DNA of 40,918 nucleotides, from the IMG/VR virus record IMGVR_UViG_3300048055_000054, positions 1-40,918 of that record. The stretch is one strand, 5' to 3'. The notes under the pieces are model-generated. The model was not told the origin of the DNA. It saw nothing but the letters and a program-made list of their open reading frames with translations, and searched no databases. Origin of the DNA: a virus. Below are positions 1 through 8,083 of this stretch, piece after piece; the stretch's first letter is position 1, and each line of letters starts with the position of its first letter. Both the position numbers and the translations under genes were made by a program.

Positions 1-2
1 CC

Positions 3-308
3 GATGGCACCATCACGTTTGAGACGTTGGATGCCTGCGTGAAGATTGTGGACACCTTGTGCTTCCTTTTCAAGATCGAGAAGAAGTTCCCTGACGGGGG
101 CACGATCCTAGAGGAGTTCGCCTCAGGAAAGAAGACAGGTAATGCGAAGCGCGACCGGGCCTACTTGCCAAACGGCAAGAGCGCCACTGAGTTCTCCGGG
201 GTGTTTGGCCATCGCAACGCCACCCGCAACCGAGGCAAGGGCGACCCAGGTGACGAAATCTTCAACAGGTTGGAGGCTGCTGGATACAAGAGGGTTGTAG
301 TTGAATAA
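3..308 (+). CDS. C-terminal part of an unknown phage protein (5' end outside window)
   Basis: The reading frame is open to the left edge and ends with TAA at 306-308, so only about the last 101 residues of a longer protein are visible. A TTG at 27 could serve as a start but has no convincing ribosome binding site, so I treat the gene as truncated by the window. The visible part is basic, with a Lys/Arg/Gly/Asn-rich centre and a C-terminal stretch that looks helical. It has no Cys motif and no domain I recognise. It is transcribed in the same direction as the replication genes, two bases ahead of the next start. Coding status is supported by the tight packing. Function is unknown. Confidence 0.6.
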   Translation, partial: DGTITFETLDACVKIVDTLCFLFKIEKKFPDGGTILEEFASGKKTGNAKRDRAYLPNGKSATEFSGVFGHRNATRNRGKGDPGDEIFNRLEAAGYKRVVVE

Positions 309-310
309 GC

Positions 311-760
311 GTGGACTTAGTAACCTACCTAATCGTACCTGACATGGCCGACACTGAGAGGTCGGTGCTACTACCGCTCAGATACGTCTACCCGGAGTGC
401 TCCAAGCTCATAGAGCCTCACCCGCAGATGTACCCGTTAAAGTGCTTGCGGAACGACGGCTGTCCTGCTAATGTCGGGTGTATGGGGATCCTAGTGCAGC
501 GCGTGGATTACTTGTTCAGCGAGGTAATGCCAGAAGCCGAGATGCTTATAGCGTACTTCACTTACGGAGATACTAAGTCACTTCGTGGTGCAGTATTCTA
601 TAGGGACCTTAGGGAACCCCGGCTGATTACGATGAACCCATCGGGGTTCAGGAGACTCCAAACCATCGGGACCGTAGGTACGTGGGTACCCACAGACACA
701 TACAAGAACATACAAACTTACCAAAAGATAATCCCTGCGGACAGACTTATTCGCAACTAA
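311..760 (+). CDS. hypothetical protein, 149 aa
   Basis: This protein begins at a GTG two bases after the preceding stop. An internal ATG at 343 is an alternative start. Its stop shares one base with the ATG of the UvsW-like helicase (TAATG at 758-762), so the two are probably translationally coupled. It is a mixed alpha/beta-looking soluble protein with three Cys in a short stretch (near residues 45-57) and no membrane segment. I do not recognise a family. The position directly ahead of a recombination helicase suggests an early replication-module protein, but that is inference from context only. Confidence 0.6.
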   Translation: MDLVTYLIVPDMADTERSVLLPLRYVYPECSKLIEPHPQMYPLKCLRNDGCPANVGCMGILVQRVDYLFSEVMPEAEMLIAYFTYGDTKSLRGAVFYRDLREPRLITMNPSGFRRLQTIGTVGTWVPTDTYKNIQTYQKIIPADRLIRN

Positions 761-2205
761 TGAGTGTTACAATAGAAATATACGGGCCGTACAGCACCTT
801 GAAGGGGGACTTCCCCCTAGAGGAGATAAAGCTCGTTACATCGTGGGCGGTAGACGGTGCTAGGTACTCCCCTGCGTTTAAGAAGGGCCTGTGGGATGGC
901 CGTAAGCACCTGTTCAAGCCCAAGACGGGGGCGTTCCCCACGGGACTGATGACCGTCGTTAAAAAGTGTTTAGACGACAGTAAGACAGACTATGATATTG
1001 TTGACCACAGATCACCGCCAGAAGTGGACGGTAACACTTTTGATATTAAAGGAATATCGTTCGCGTATCCGTATGATTACCAACTCGAAACCGCTAAGAA
1101 AATGGTGGAGGCGAAGCGGGGTATAATCAAGATCGCCACCAATGGCGGTAAGGGGATCATCGCTGCATCCGTAATCAACTACTTGAATCTGCGCACCCTG
1201 TTCATCGTACCCAACCGCGAACTGCTGTACCAGTCTGAGAAGGTATTCAAGGACCGACTAGATGTTGTGGACGGAGAGATAGGCCTCATAGGTGATGGGC
1301 ATTGGAACCCCGGGTCCTGGATTACTGTGGCCACTGTAGATACACTGGAATCCCGGTTGGAAAAGGAAGAGTGTGTTAGTTTCCTACACAGCATTGACTT
1401 GGTGTTCTACGATGAAGTACACCGCGCTGGGTCTGAGACCGGGTTCGCAGTATCCACCATGTGCCCTGCGTACTACGCGTTTGGCATGTCAGGCACACCA
1501 AACGACCGGACGGACGGTGCTAACCTCGCAGTCATAGGAGCCTTTGGTGACATCCTTGTTTCTATCGGAAACAAGTTCCTTGTGGATCGGAAGATTAGCG
1601 CCAAGGGCAACATCATCTTCGACAAGGTAACCTCACCTCCAATCCCTAAAAAGACTCCGTATGCCACTGCGTACAAGCAGGGGGTGACAGATAACGAGAC
1701 ACTAAACCAGAAGGTGGTTGACTGGGTCGTAGCCTGTAGAAAGAACGACCTGTCTGTGCTGGTTCTCATAGAAGAGATCGGGCATGGAAAGGCGTTGGAC
1801 CAACTGCTGTGGACTCACACAGGGGACACCTTTATTCCGCACCAGTTTGTGTTCGGGGACGAGTCCACAGAGACACGCCAGCAGGCAATCAAGGTGTTCG
1901 GGGACAGGACGTTGCCTGTGCTCATAGCCAGTACTATTTTTGACGAAGGGATTAACCTACCCACCATAGATGTGCTAATATGTGCGGGTTCCCGCAAGAG
2001 CAAGATTAGGACCATGCAGCGGCTGGGCAGAGGGTTACGCGGTGACAAGCTCATACTTATCGAGTTCTCCAACTTCTGTCACAGCTTCCTGCTTGAGCAC
2101 AGCCTAAAGAGGTACAACGACTACAAGGAAGAACAATGCTTCGATATGTACCGGTCAACCCCCGATGCCGCTTTGATAAAAGAACTATGGAGTAAACCGC
2201 GTTGA
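760..2205 (+). CDS. UvsW-like superfamily 2 DNA helicase
   Basis: This is a 481-aa SF2 helicase resembling phage T4 UvsW, an ATP-dependent enzyme that unwinds recombination and replication intermediates such as R-loops, stalled forks and Holliday junctions. RecA-like domain 1 holds a Walker A region near residues 125-133, a DEVH box at 218-221 and a GMSGTP motif (motif III type) near 247. Domain 2 holds the motif V stretch with DEGINLP and motif VI QRLGRGLRG starting at residue 420. The Walker A loop reads Gly-Gly-Lys-Gly, lacking the usual Ser/Thr after the Lys. The reading frame is open upstream to 682, but I chose ATG 760 because the sequence upstream overlaps the previous gene and 760 gives a TAATG junction. 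Family assignment is confident; the exact UvsW role is inferred. Confidence 0.9.
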   Translation: MSVTIEIYGPYSTLKGDFPLEEIKLVTSWAVDGARYSPAFKKGLWDGRKHLFKPKTGAFPTGLMTVVKKCLDDSKTDYDIVDHRSPPEVDGNTFDIKGISFAYPYDYQLETAKKMVEAKRGIIKIATNGGKGIIAASVINYLNLRTLFIVPNRELLYQSEKVFKDRLDVVDGEIGLIGDGHWNPGSWITVATVDTLESRLEKEECVSFLHSIDLVFYDEVHRAGSETGFAVSTMCPAYYAFGMSGTPNDRTDGANLAVIGAFGDILVSIGNKFLVDRKISAKGNIIFDKVTSPPIPKKTPYATAYKQGVTDNETLNQKVVDWVVACRKNDLSVLVLIEEIGHGKALDQLLWTHTGDTFIPHQFVFGDESTETRQQAIKVFGDRTLPVLIASTIFDEGINLPTIDVLICAGSRKSKIRTMQRLGRGLRGDKLILIEFSNFCHSFLLEHSLKRYNDYKEEQCFDMYRSTPDAALIKELWSKPR

Positions 2206-2420
2206 CCGTCCACTATGTAAAGTACGCACACACAGATGTGGAGTGCGTTCAGGCCTCCGCGTCCAAACTGTCCATAGCGGCCCTAAAGACCAGCTGTAAC
2301 TTGCTAATCGCTAACCTACGGTTTACAGACCTTACCGTAGTCCCTATGAACGTGTCCTGTGCGAAGTGTAAATCTGCTCCAGCGTATGATCTCGACATAC
2401 TAAACCGAGTGTCCCTATGA
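2202..2420 (+). CDS. small His-Cys-CxxC / Leu-tail protein (family member 1)
   Basis: This 72-aa protein has the family plan seen 21 times in the window: His4 or His10, Cys32, CxxC at 53-56 and a C-terminal LNRVSL. The first Cys of CxxC is 20 residues from the end. It is the most divergent copy, since its single Cys is followed by Asn. The start is a TTG that overlaps the helicase TGA. A GGAG lies about nine bases upstream, which favours this start. The last codons, CTA TGA, overlap the ATG of the next gene. A zinc site built from one His and three Cys is inferred from spacing. Function is unknown. Confidence 0.65.
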   Translation: MTVHYVKYAHTDVECVQASASKLSIAALKTSCNLLIANLRFTDLTVVPMNVSCAKCKSAPAYDLDILNRVSL

Positions 2421-2845
2421 TCCTAATAACCGAGTTGGTGCCTGGTGACGAAATCCTGGTCTTCATGCGCCTAGGACTAGCCCTAGAGGTCAAGAGGAAC
2501 GTGGATGGCTCCGTGTGTAGGGCTGTCCCTACAGTGCCACAGAAGGCCTCCTCGCTGGCGCTAACGAAGTTCCGTGCTACAGTACTCCGGAACGAGACAG
2601 AAAGCCAGGTGCTGTTCCTGGCCACGGTGGGTGTTGACTCCCACGGTAACCCGCTCCCTCACAGTAACGGGCTACCAGCAGACATCCACTATTCAGCCTT
2701 TAACAAGATACGCCTTTACAGCCCCTACAGCTACGTACCAAGAGATGAAATCCACCATACGGGGAGCAAGGCAATCCCCGGTGTGCAGGGTCTATATAAG
2801 AACTACCAACCGTACAGGACGTTAGTACCCGTTGTTTTATGCTAG
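2417..2845 (+). CDS. hypothetical protein, 142 aa
   Basis: The ATG overlaps the stop of the preceding small Cys protein (ATGA at 2417-2420). The protein looks like a soluble beta-rich domain, with Gly/Asp turns near residue 10 and repeated short hydrophobic strands. The C-terminus contains a Tyr/Pro-rich stretch and ends in Cys. It has no CxxC, no nucleotide-binding motif and no membrane segment. Its 3' end overlaps the J-domain gene by seven bases. I do not recognise a family. The operon position between a helicase and a chaperone-like protein suggests early expression. Confidence 0.65.
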   Translation: MILITELVPGDEILVFMRLGLALEVKRNVDGSVCRAVPTVPQKASSLALTKFRATVLRNETESQVLFLATVGVDSHGNPLPHSNGLPADIHYSAFNKIRLYSPYSYVPRDEIHHTGSKAIPGVQGLYKNYQPYRTLVPVVLC

Positions 2846-3279
2846 TCAAACAATGTAAAGACTTCTTCGCGTTGTTTGGAGCACCGAAGAACGTGGTAGA
2901 GTACCTCAGGTTGTCTGTTGTACCGAAGTTTAGGCACTTCGACGGCGGTCACGAGAACCCCCATTGGAAGGTCCACAAGACTCATATAGTCCAAGCGCTG
3001 CAACTGGCCCACGGGCAGGGGCACAGAGTAGAGTACCGTGGGTGCTCACCAGAGTACCTGGACCTGTTTGAGAAGACAACGGCTAACCGGGATAATAAAC
3101 AACCGGTTACAAATAAAGAACAGGCATACGCCGCGCTGTACTTGACCGCAGACGCTCCGACAGCTATAGTAGATGCCGCCTGGAAGGTGTTGGCAAAGAT
3201 GCACCACCCTGATGTGGGTGGCGACGCTCTCACATTCACACGGATTAGTGGAGCATACGATTTGATAAAAAAGGGATAA
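2839..3279 (+). CDS. J-domain (DnaJ-like) protein
   Basis: This is a 146-aa protein with a C-terminal J domain at about residues 90-146. It has the invariant His-Pro-Asp at 123-125, followed by a Gly-Gly-Asp turn and a closing helix typical of the end of a J domain. J domains stimulate the ATPase of Hsp70 (DnaK), so the protein may recruit host DnaK to a phage substrate. The N-terminal 85 residues match nothing I know and could be the substrate-binding part. The usual order in DnaJ is reversed, and no Gly/Phe region or zinc domain is present. It lies three genes upstream of the DnaB-like helicase. By analogy, lambda uses host DnaJ/DnaK to activate DnaB, so a role in helicase loading is plausible but inferred. 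Confidence 0.8.
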   Translation: MLVKQCKDFFALFGAPKNVVEYLRLSVVPKFRHFDGGHENPHWKVHKTHIVQALQLAHGQGHRVEYRGCSPEYLDLFEKTTANRDNKQPVTNKEQAYAALYLTADAPTAIVDAAWKVLAKMHHPDVGGDALTFTRISGAYDLIKKG

Positions 3280-3280
3280 A

Positions 3281-3907
3281 GTGTACAGTTCAATAACGGA
3301 ACAACTAAAACACATAAAACTCAAAAACATAGAACGAAGTATAAAAGCGAGCGAACAAAATGAAATCTCAATAAGAGAAAAATCACGGTTGATTAAACCT
3401 ATTTTAGGTACACATAATCCCGTTGAAACGTTAGAGATAAAAGCGTACCAGCTTTCCGTTTTGTATTACGAAATGAAGGCCCGGTATGACGGTAAGGCGA
3501 CCTTCACCAAGGTGGCCACCTCGGACAAGAGCAAGGACTTGTGGCGCAGGGTAGCGGTCGCATGTGACAAAGCAGGCGCAGAGCCTAGGATGTTTATGAA
3601 GGCACAGTATGACTTCTTTCATACTGCGTTTGGGACAATCCCTAAGCTAAACCAGCTGGCTACAGAGGGGGCGACCACACGAGCCCAGCTGTACGCAGGT
3701 AACGACAAGAGCATCGTAGGCAACGCGATGGAGCACAAGATATCTGTGGGGTCACTGTTCTCCTACTGTGAGAAGCAAATACAGGATATCTGTAAGGCCC
3801 AGAACTGTAACCGGGAAGAGTTTTACCAGAGGTTCGTGCTAACCCGGCTGCTTAGCTTTCCCAAGCAGTTCCTAGAGTCAGACCCAGTTTACAGGAAGTT
3901 GGTGTAG
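3281..3907 (+). CDS. hypothetical protein, 208 aa, upstream of DnaB-like helicase
   Basis: The start is a GTG one base after the previous stop, with AAGGG a few bases upstream. The first ~45 residues are Lys/Glu/Ser-rich and probably helical. The rest is a mostly helical soluble domain with no Walker, zinc or membrane motif. Base composition is more A-rich at the 5' end than in neighbouring genes. Only one small Cys protein gene separates it from the replicative helicase, the place where several phages keep a helicase loader or origin protein. That role is positional inference only; I do not recognise the family. Confidence 0.65.
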   Translation: MYSSITEQLKHIKLKNIERSIKASEQNEISIREKSRLIKPILGTHNPVETLEIKAYQLSVLYYEMKARYDGKATFTKVATSDKSKDLWRRVAVACDKAGAEPRMFMKAQYDFFHTAFGTIPKLNQLATEGATTRAQLYAGNDKSIVGNAMEHKISVGSLFSYCEKQIQDICKAQNCNREEFYQRFVLTRLLSFPKQFLESDPVYRKLV

Positions 3908-3908
3908 T

Positions 3909-4100
3909 ATGGCACCCAGGGTGATTCACATGCTCAACGCAACAGGTACCTCTAACTGCGGCAAAGCAGCTACACTAAGCATATACGACGTAGCGTTCAT
4001 GTTAACATTTCTACGTCAGCGCATGTTAATCCCGAACCACACATGTGATGATTGCTACAACATACACACACTACTTACTCTGAAGGAAAGTTTACTATAA
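3909..4100 (+). CDS. small His-Cys-CxxC / Leu-tail protein (family member 2)
   Basis: A 63-aa family member, the shortest copy. It has His7, Cys17-Gly, CxxC at 46-49 and C-terminal LKESLL, with the first Cys of CxxC 18 residues from the end. The start ATG follows the preceding TAG by one base. The terminal Leu codon CTA and stop TAA run straight into the ATG of the DnaB-like helicase, sharing one base (TAATG). The tail between CxxC and the terminus is an amphipathic run of Leu/Ile spaced as in a helix. A zinc site is inferred; function is unknown. Confidence 0.75.
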   Translation: MAPRVIHMLNATGTSNCGKAATLSIYDVAFMLTFLRQRMLIPNHTCDDCYNIHTLLTLKESLL

Positions 4101-5449
4101 TGGAAGAAAAGTTTGCAGACTCTGAAGAGTACCAACAAAAGGTACTATCTTACATGTTGTATAATCCTTCCTTTTGTAGTGTTGCAACAGCTGCTGTAAA
4201 AGAGGAGAACTTCTATAATAAGCCATTACAGTGGTTCTTCAACAAGCTCACAACATCTGAAATACAGCTAACACCTGTAACTTTGAAAGAAGAGTTACTT
4301 AAGGCTGCTAGGGAAAAGAGGATAAAAGAAGAGAACGTATCAAACTACGTAAGTTTGTACCGTACCCTAATCGTTCCTCCTGTACCAGCAGAAGAGGAAT
4401 ACATCAAGCAGCACATGCTATCCTTTGTGCGCCGGAACGAGATCAAACGGGCCATGGTGGACTGTATTGAGTTAATGAAGACAGATGACTGGGCAACGAT
4501 CCAGGATCGTGTAACAAACGCGGTGAACGCTGGGTCAGACATTATGACCACAGGGTCAGACTACTTCGGTGAGTACCAGGACCGCATTGGTAACAGACTC
4601 ACAAGGGAACCAGCCCGTAAGCTGTCCACGGGTATCCCAGAGTTGGACGAGCTTACATATGGTGGGATAAAGAACAAGCAGCTAGGCCTCTGCGTAGGGG
4701 GCACAGGTAGAGGTAAGTCCATCTTCCTACAGTGGTTAGCTCGGGTAGCCATTCTGCTGGGCAAGAAGGTAGTGTACCTCACCTTTGAGTTATCCGAGGA
4801 GGATATGGCTGACCGGTTCGATAGCATCTTCGCTCACATCAAACCCGCAGGGCTAGTGGACCACTCGTCTGAGGCATTGAAGCGGTTGTCCAAGTATTAC
4901 GACCGATTCGGGTCATCCTTGATTATCAAGGAGTACCCAGAGGACGAGATCACGGTACCAGAAATAAAGGCGTACTTACTCCAGCTGACCGCTAAGGGCT
5001 TCGTACCCGACCTAGTACTGGTGGATTACGTAGACCTTATCAAGCCCCACAGGAACTACGGGGACGTTACGCAGGAGCAGGCAATGGTCATCAAGGCTCT
5101 CCGTGGTCTCTCTAAGAGCATGAACACTCGTATCTGGACAGCAGCCCAGCTAAACCGTGCTGGCATGGCCCAGGAGACGCCAGACGAAACATCCATCTCT
5201 GGCGGTATCTCCAGGCTGTTCACTGCCGACTTGGCGGTGTTCATGGCCCAGACTAAGGAGGAACGAGAGGATTGCATCATGCGTTTGGTGTTGGCTAAGA
5301 ACCGTAACGGCCGCGCTGGCAGGAGCGTACGTCTCGACACTGACTTCGAATTCTTGACTCTGATGCGGGAGCAGGTTATAACAGCAGACGATGTGCCAAA
5401 GGAGCAGCTAAATGAGGAGACTGGTGACAGGGGTGTGCTCATTTTGTAA
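4100..5449 (+). CDS. DnaB-like replicative DNA helicase
   Basis: This is a 449-aa hexameric-type helicase of the DnaB family, expected to unwind the phage fork 5'-3' and to bind the primase. Residues 1-100 form the helical N-terminal domain. The RecA-like C-terminal domain starts around residue 165. It carries Walker A GGTGRGKS with the Lys at 206, a Walker B VLVDYVDL, a WTAAQLNR stretch like the DnaB Gln sensor, and a late KNRNGRAG segment where DnaB proteins carry the arginine-finger region. Primase is a separate gene downstream rather than fused as in T7 gp4. ATG 4100 was chosen over the longer frame from 4052 because it is fused to the previous stop and matches the usual DnaB N-terminus. 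Confidence 0.93.
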   Translation: MEEKFADSEEYQQKVLSYMLYNPSFCSVATAAVKEENFYNKPLQWFFNKLTTSEIQLTPVTLKEELLKAAREKRIKEENVSNYVSLYRTLIVPPVPAEEEYIKQHMLSFVRRNEIKRAMVDCIELMKTDDWATIQDRVTNAVNAGSDIMTTGSDYFGEYQDRIGNRLTREPARKLSTGIPELDELTYGGIKNKQLGLCVGGTGRGKSIFLQWLARVAILLGKKVVYLTFELSEEDMADRFDSIFAHIKPAGLVDHSSEALKRLSKYYDRFGSSLIIKEYPEDEITVPEIKAYLLQLTAKGFVPDLVLVDYVDLIKPHRNYGDVTQEQAMVIKALRGLSKSMNTRIWTAAQLNRAGMAQETPDETSISGGISRLFTADLAVFMAQTKEEREDCIMRLVLAKNRNGRAGRSVRLDTDFEFLTLMREQVITADDVPKEQLNEETGDRGVLIL

Positions 5450-5795
5450 GGAGATGAAGCCTGTAATAGCCACTGAGAACGACAGCATTTGTAACGAATG
5501 TGTATACCGGGCTACCGTTAAAACGAAGGAGTGGTCTCCTGGGATATTAGTTTGTAGGTGTGACAACTGGGAAGCATTCACGCTAGTCAGCAACACAAAC
5601 GTGAGTGTGACATTCAAGTCGATGGATACGGACGCCTCGGGAGGTGTGATATATTATCCGCTACTAGCCTCCTCCAAGCTAACCAAGGACAAGCTGGTAC
5701 TGAAGAAGATAGTATGTACAATGTGTAAGCGCGACCAGCCTAATTGGCTATTAGACCACAACAAATACATAGCAGCACACTTTAAACACAAATGA
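5412..5795 (+). CDS. Cys-rich putative zinc-binding protein
   Basis: A 127-aa protein overlapping the helicase 3' end by 38 bases. An AAGGAG eight bases before ATG 5412 supports this start. It has four Cys-pair motifs: CSFC near residue 9, CNEC near 27, CRC near 48 and CTMC near 103. The first two could form one treble-clef or ribbon zinc site, the latter two another. The centre is a beta-rich segment without known motifs. Its stop overlaps the ATG of the next small Cys protein (ATGA). It does not have the Leu-tail of the 21-member family, so I keep it separate. Function is unknown; nucleic-acid or protein binding is plausible. Confidence 0.7.
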   Translation: MRRLVTGVCSFCKEMKPVIATENDSICNECVYRATVKTKEWSPGILVCRCDNWEAFTLVSNTNVSVTFKSMDTDASGGVIYYPLLASSKLTKDKLVLKKIVCTMCKRDQPNWLLDHNKYIAAHFKHK

Positions 5796-6034
5796 TACAC
5801 TGTAGAAAACCTGACGGTTTGGCTGGGATATTTGGCGCAGTTGGCCCGTTTGACAGTTGGTTTGGCGGCGCCCCTACATCAATTTGTAATACTAGACCGT
5901 TACTCGACGACATAGTAACCGCTTCACGCTTCGATGAACTGTTAGGGAAGTACGATACGTCCAACCCTGACGAGTTCTGTGCCTCGTGCGTCGGGGTAAG
6001 GACACTGTCTCAACTAAAAAACACATTACTATAA
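5792..6034 (+). CDS. small His-Cys-CxxC / Leu-tail protein (family member 3)
   Basis: An 80-aa family member with His3, Cys32-Asn, CxxC at 63-66 and C-terminal LKNTLL. The first Cys of CxxC is 18 residues from the end. Its ATG overlaps the previous TGA (ATGA). It ends CTA TAA five bases ahead of the primase ATG. A Gly/Pro/Phe-rich stretch at residues 9-28 is unlike the other copies. Zinc binding is inferred; function is unknown. Confidence 0.72.
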   Translation: MIHCRKPDGLAGIFGAVGPFDSWFGGAPTSICNTRPLLDDIVTASRFDELLGKYDTSNPDEFCASCVGVRTLSQLKNTLL

Positions 6035-6039
6035 AAACT

Positions 6040-7107
6040 ATGACAGACACTAGACCACTACGCTACATACGAAAAAACTTTGCGTGGAGAGAGTACATCG
6101 AGCAGAACTACAAGTTCAAACGTGCTGCGATGAGCGAGCTTCGCATCTGCTGTCCAGCCTGCGGTGACCAAAAGTTCAAACTCTACGTAAACGTAGACAA
6201 GGGCGTGTTCATCTGCTTCAAGTGTGACTTCTCGTGTAAGAAGGGTTACAAGGATGTATTCGACTTTGTTGCCATCACAGAAAGTATCTCACGTCGTGCT
6301 GCCATAGAGCAGCTACTACTCCAGTACAAAACGATAACTAATGAGGAGTTTGAGGACGCCATAAACGGCCTGCTAGACACTACACCCGACCAGCAGAAGA
6401 AGCAGAAGCTCATTCTCCCTTGTAGCGTGCCCAAGGAGGCGTTACCTCTTACCTCTGAGGCAGGTCCCTACTGGGATTACATGGTAGACCGAGGGTTGAC
6501 CGAACGGGAGATTACTCGGCTTTTGAAGGCGTCCTACATCCCAGATGAATCACTAGTCCTAAAGGACTCCAAGGGTATGCGGAAGGGGGACATAGGGCAG
6601 CGCATACTGTGGCCTCTCTACACATTGGAGAGCCGCCTGTGCTCCTGGCAAGCACGCAGTACCACCAATGAAGACCCTAAGTACTTAAATGCGCCAGAGA
6701 CTGATATCTCTTCTACGCTGTGGCCCTTTGTGCCTCCGTACACGGACACGGTCATCCTAGTGGAGGGCGTACTCGACTGCGTAGCGATGCGCCGCCTAGA
6801 CAAGCCCCACGCAGCCTACGCGACACTTTCCAAGCACATATCCGCAGCGCAGATCGAGGTCCTAAAAATGTGGGGGGTGAAGCGAATCACCTTGCTCTGG
6901 GACCGGAGGGATGCTATTAAAGAGATGGCGAGAGCAGTAGACATGTTGGACGATTTTGAGGTCGTCTACGCAGACACACTGTCATGGCCATCTGGTATAG
7001 ACTGTGGTGACCTCCTAAAAGAGAGCAGCACGGACCAGCAGTTATACGCGGCAACACATACAATCAACCCTAAAACAGCAGATATCATAAGGTGGAAGCT
7101 ACAATGA
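6040..7107 (+). CDS. DNA primase (zinc finger plus TOPRIM)
   Basis: A 355-aa primase expected to make RNA primers for lagging-strand synthesis with the DnaB-like helicase. The N-terminal zinc ribbon has Cys38, Cys41, Cys59 and Cys62. A linker leads to a TOPRIM fold with LVEGVLD (Glu242) and an acidic pair at Asp288 and Asp291. The usual TOPRIM DxD appears here as Asp-Arg-Arg-Asp, a one-residue-longer spacing worth noting. There is no helicase domain, unlike T7 gp4. ATG 6040 is chosen over the longer frame from 5986 because the earlier codons overlap the preceding small gene and the protein starts cleanly here. The last codons overlap the next gene (ATGA). Confidence 0.9.
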   Translation: MTDTRPLRYIRKNFAWREYIEQNYKFKRAAMSELRICCPACGDQKFKLYVNVDKGVFICFKCDFSCKKGYKDVFDFVAITESISRRAAIEQLLLQYKTITNEEFEDAINGLLDTTPDQQKKQKLILPCSVPKEALPLTSEAGPYWDYMVDRGLTEREITRLLKASYIPDESLVLKDSKGMRKGDIGQRILWPLYTLESRLCSWQARSTTNEDPKYLNAPETDISSTLWPFVPPYTDTVILVEGVLDCVAMRRLDKPHAAYATLSKHISAAQIEVLKMWGVKRITLLWDRRDAIKEMARAVDMLDDFEVVYADTLSWPSGIDCGDLLKESSTDQQLYAATHTINPKTADIIRWKLQ

Positions 7108-7652
7108 ACATTGTACTAGAACAAAAAGATGGTGACAGCGTCTACACCCTTGACGGTCTTCTCCACAATACAGAGGGACCTGCACTAGTTCTAAAGAACG
7201 GGGAGAGTCACTGGTACCAACACGGTATTAAGCACCGTACAGATGGCCCTGCGTCGTCGTATCCTGACGGGTCGGTGAGGTACTACCGAAGGGGTTTCCT
7301 AACTAGGTCTGACGGTCCTGCCCTCATAGGGGCTGACGGTACAGAAATCTGGTATGAAAAGGATTACCCTACTCGCAAGGATGGTCCTGCCATTACACTA
7401 GGGTCTGCCCCTCCTTTTCCTTTGCCTGGTTTCGGATTCAAGGCAACCCCGGTCTTTTACGCGGGCGCAGCCCGGGTTGACCTGGGTCCCAATATGGCCT
7501 TACACGTAAAAGGAACACAGCTGCACAGGGAAGATGGTCCTGCGGTTGAGCGACAAGATGGGAATAACGAGTACTACCTAAACAACACCCGGATTTCTGA
7601 GAAGCGTTGGAACGCCGTTCCTGTGGAGTTTCTATTACTAGGAGCAATATGA
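7104..7652 (+). CDS. MORN-like WY-G-HR-DGPA repeat protein
   Basis: A 182-aa protein built from about five degenerate repeats of roughly 22-25 residues. Each has a Trp/Tyr-Tyr, a Gly or turn, a His/Thr-Arg and a DGPA (once EGPA). Such repeats fold as stacked beta hairpins related to MORN repeats and turn up in many phages and bacteria with no fixed role. A Pro/Phe/Gly-rich spacer at about residues 111-135 interrupts the array. The start is the ATG at 7104 inside the primase stop overlap, not the in-frame GTG four codons earlier. There are no signal peptide, membrane or catalytic motifs. The location between primase and polymerase suggests early expression. Function is unknown. Confidence 0.75.
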   Translation: MNIVLEQKDGDSVYTLDGLLHNTEGPALVLKNGESHWYQHGIKHRTDGPASSYPDGSVRYYRRGFLTRSDGPALIGADGTEIWYEKDYPTRKDGPAITLGSAPPFPLPGFGFKATPVFYAGAARVDLGPNMALHVKGTQLHREDGPAVERQDGNNEYYLNNTRISEKRWNAVPVEFLLLGAI

Positions 7653-8083
7653 GTAGCGACGAGATCAATGATTTCACATACATCCGCCCAGGTTACATTT
7701 CCCAAGACCGGCACTGTGATACACTGGTGTCAGCATTTACAGGAATCGTGCCAGGGGACAGTGTACTTCCGCCTAGATGGAAGTACACTACACAAGAGGC
7801 GTTCGTAGCGGAGTTTGGCAAGCAGGGTCTTTGCTTGTGGGCTAAGGCGATGAACTCCCACCTGTTACTGATTGCTGGTGTAAAGGTACTCCGCATCTGG
7901 ACGGACACCCATAAGCACTGCTACGTGGATATCAGGGATAACCTCAGCGGCTCAGTATCAGCCGAGCCAATCCCTGCGGGTAACGTGCGAAAGTGTAAGC
8001 CGTTTACGCAACGCACCAAAGTCACGAACATTGAAGACATGAAGAAACTTGCCTTAGAGACGAAAAGGATCCACGGTATTTAA
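7649..8083 (+). CDS. hypothetical protein, 144 aa
   Basis: The ATG at 7649 overlaps the previous stop (ATGA) and follows TAGGAG at good spacing, so I prefer it to the longer frame from 7607. It looks like a soluble globular alpha/beta domain with scattered Cys and His (including a His-Lys-His-Cys near residue 95) but no paired CxxC. I do not recognise a family. Its TAA shares one base with the ATG of the following zinc-ribbon gene, so it belongs to the same coupled operon as primase and polymerase. Confidence 0.65.
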   Translation: MSSDEINDFTYIRPGYISQDRHCDTLVSAFTGIVPGDSVLPPRWKYTTQEAFVAEFGKQGLCLWAKAMNSHLLLIAGVKVLRIWTDTHKHCYVDIRDNLSGSVSAEPIPAGNVRKCKPFTQRTKVTNIEDMKKLALETKRIHGI

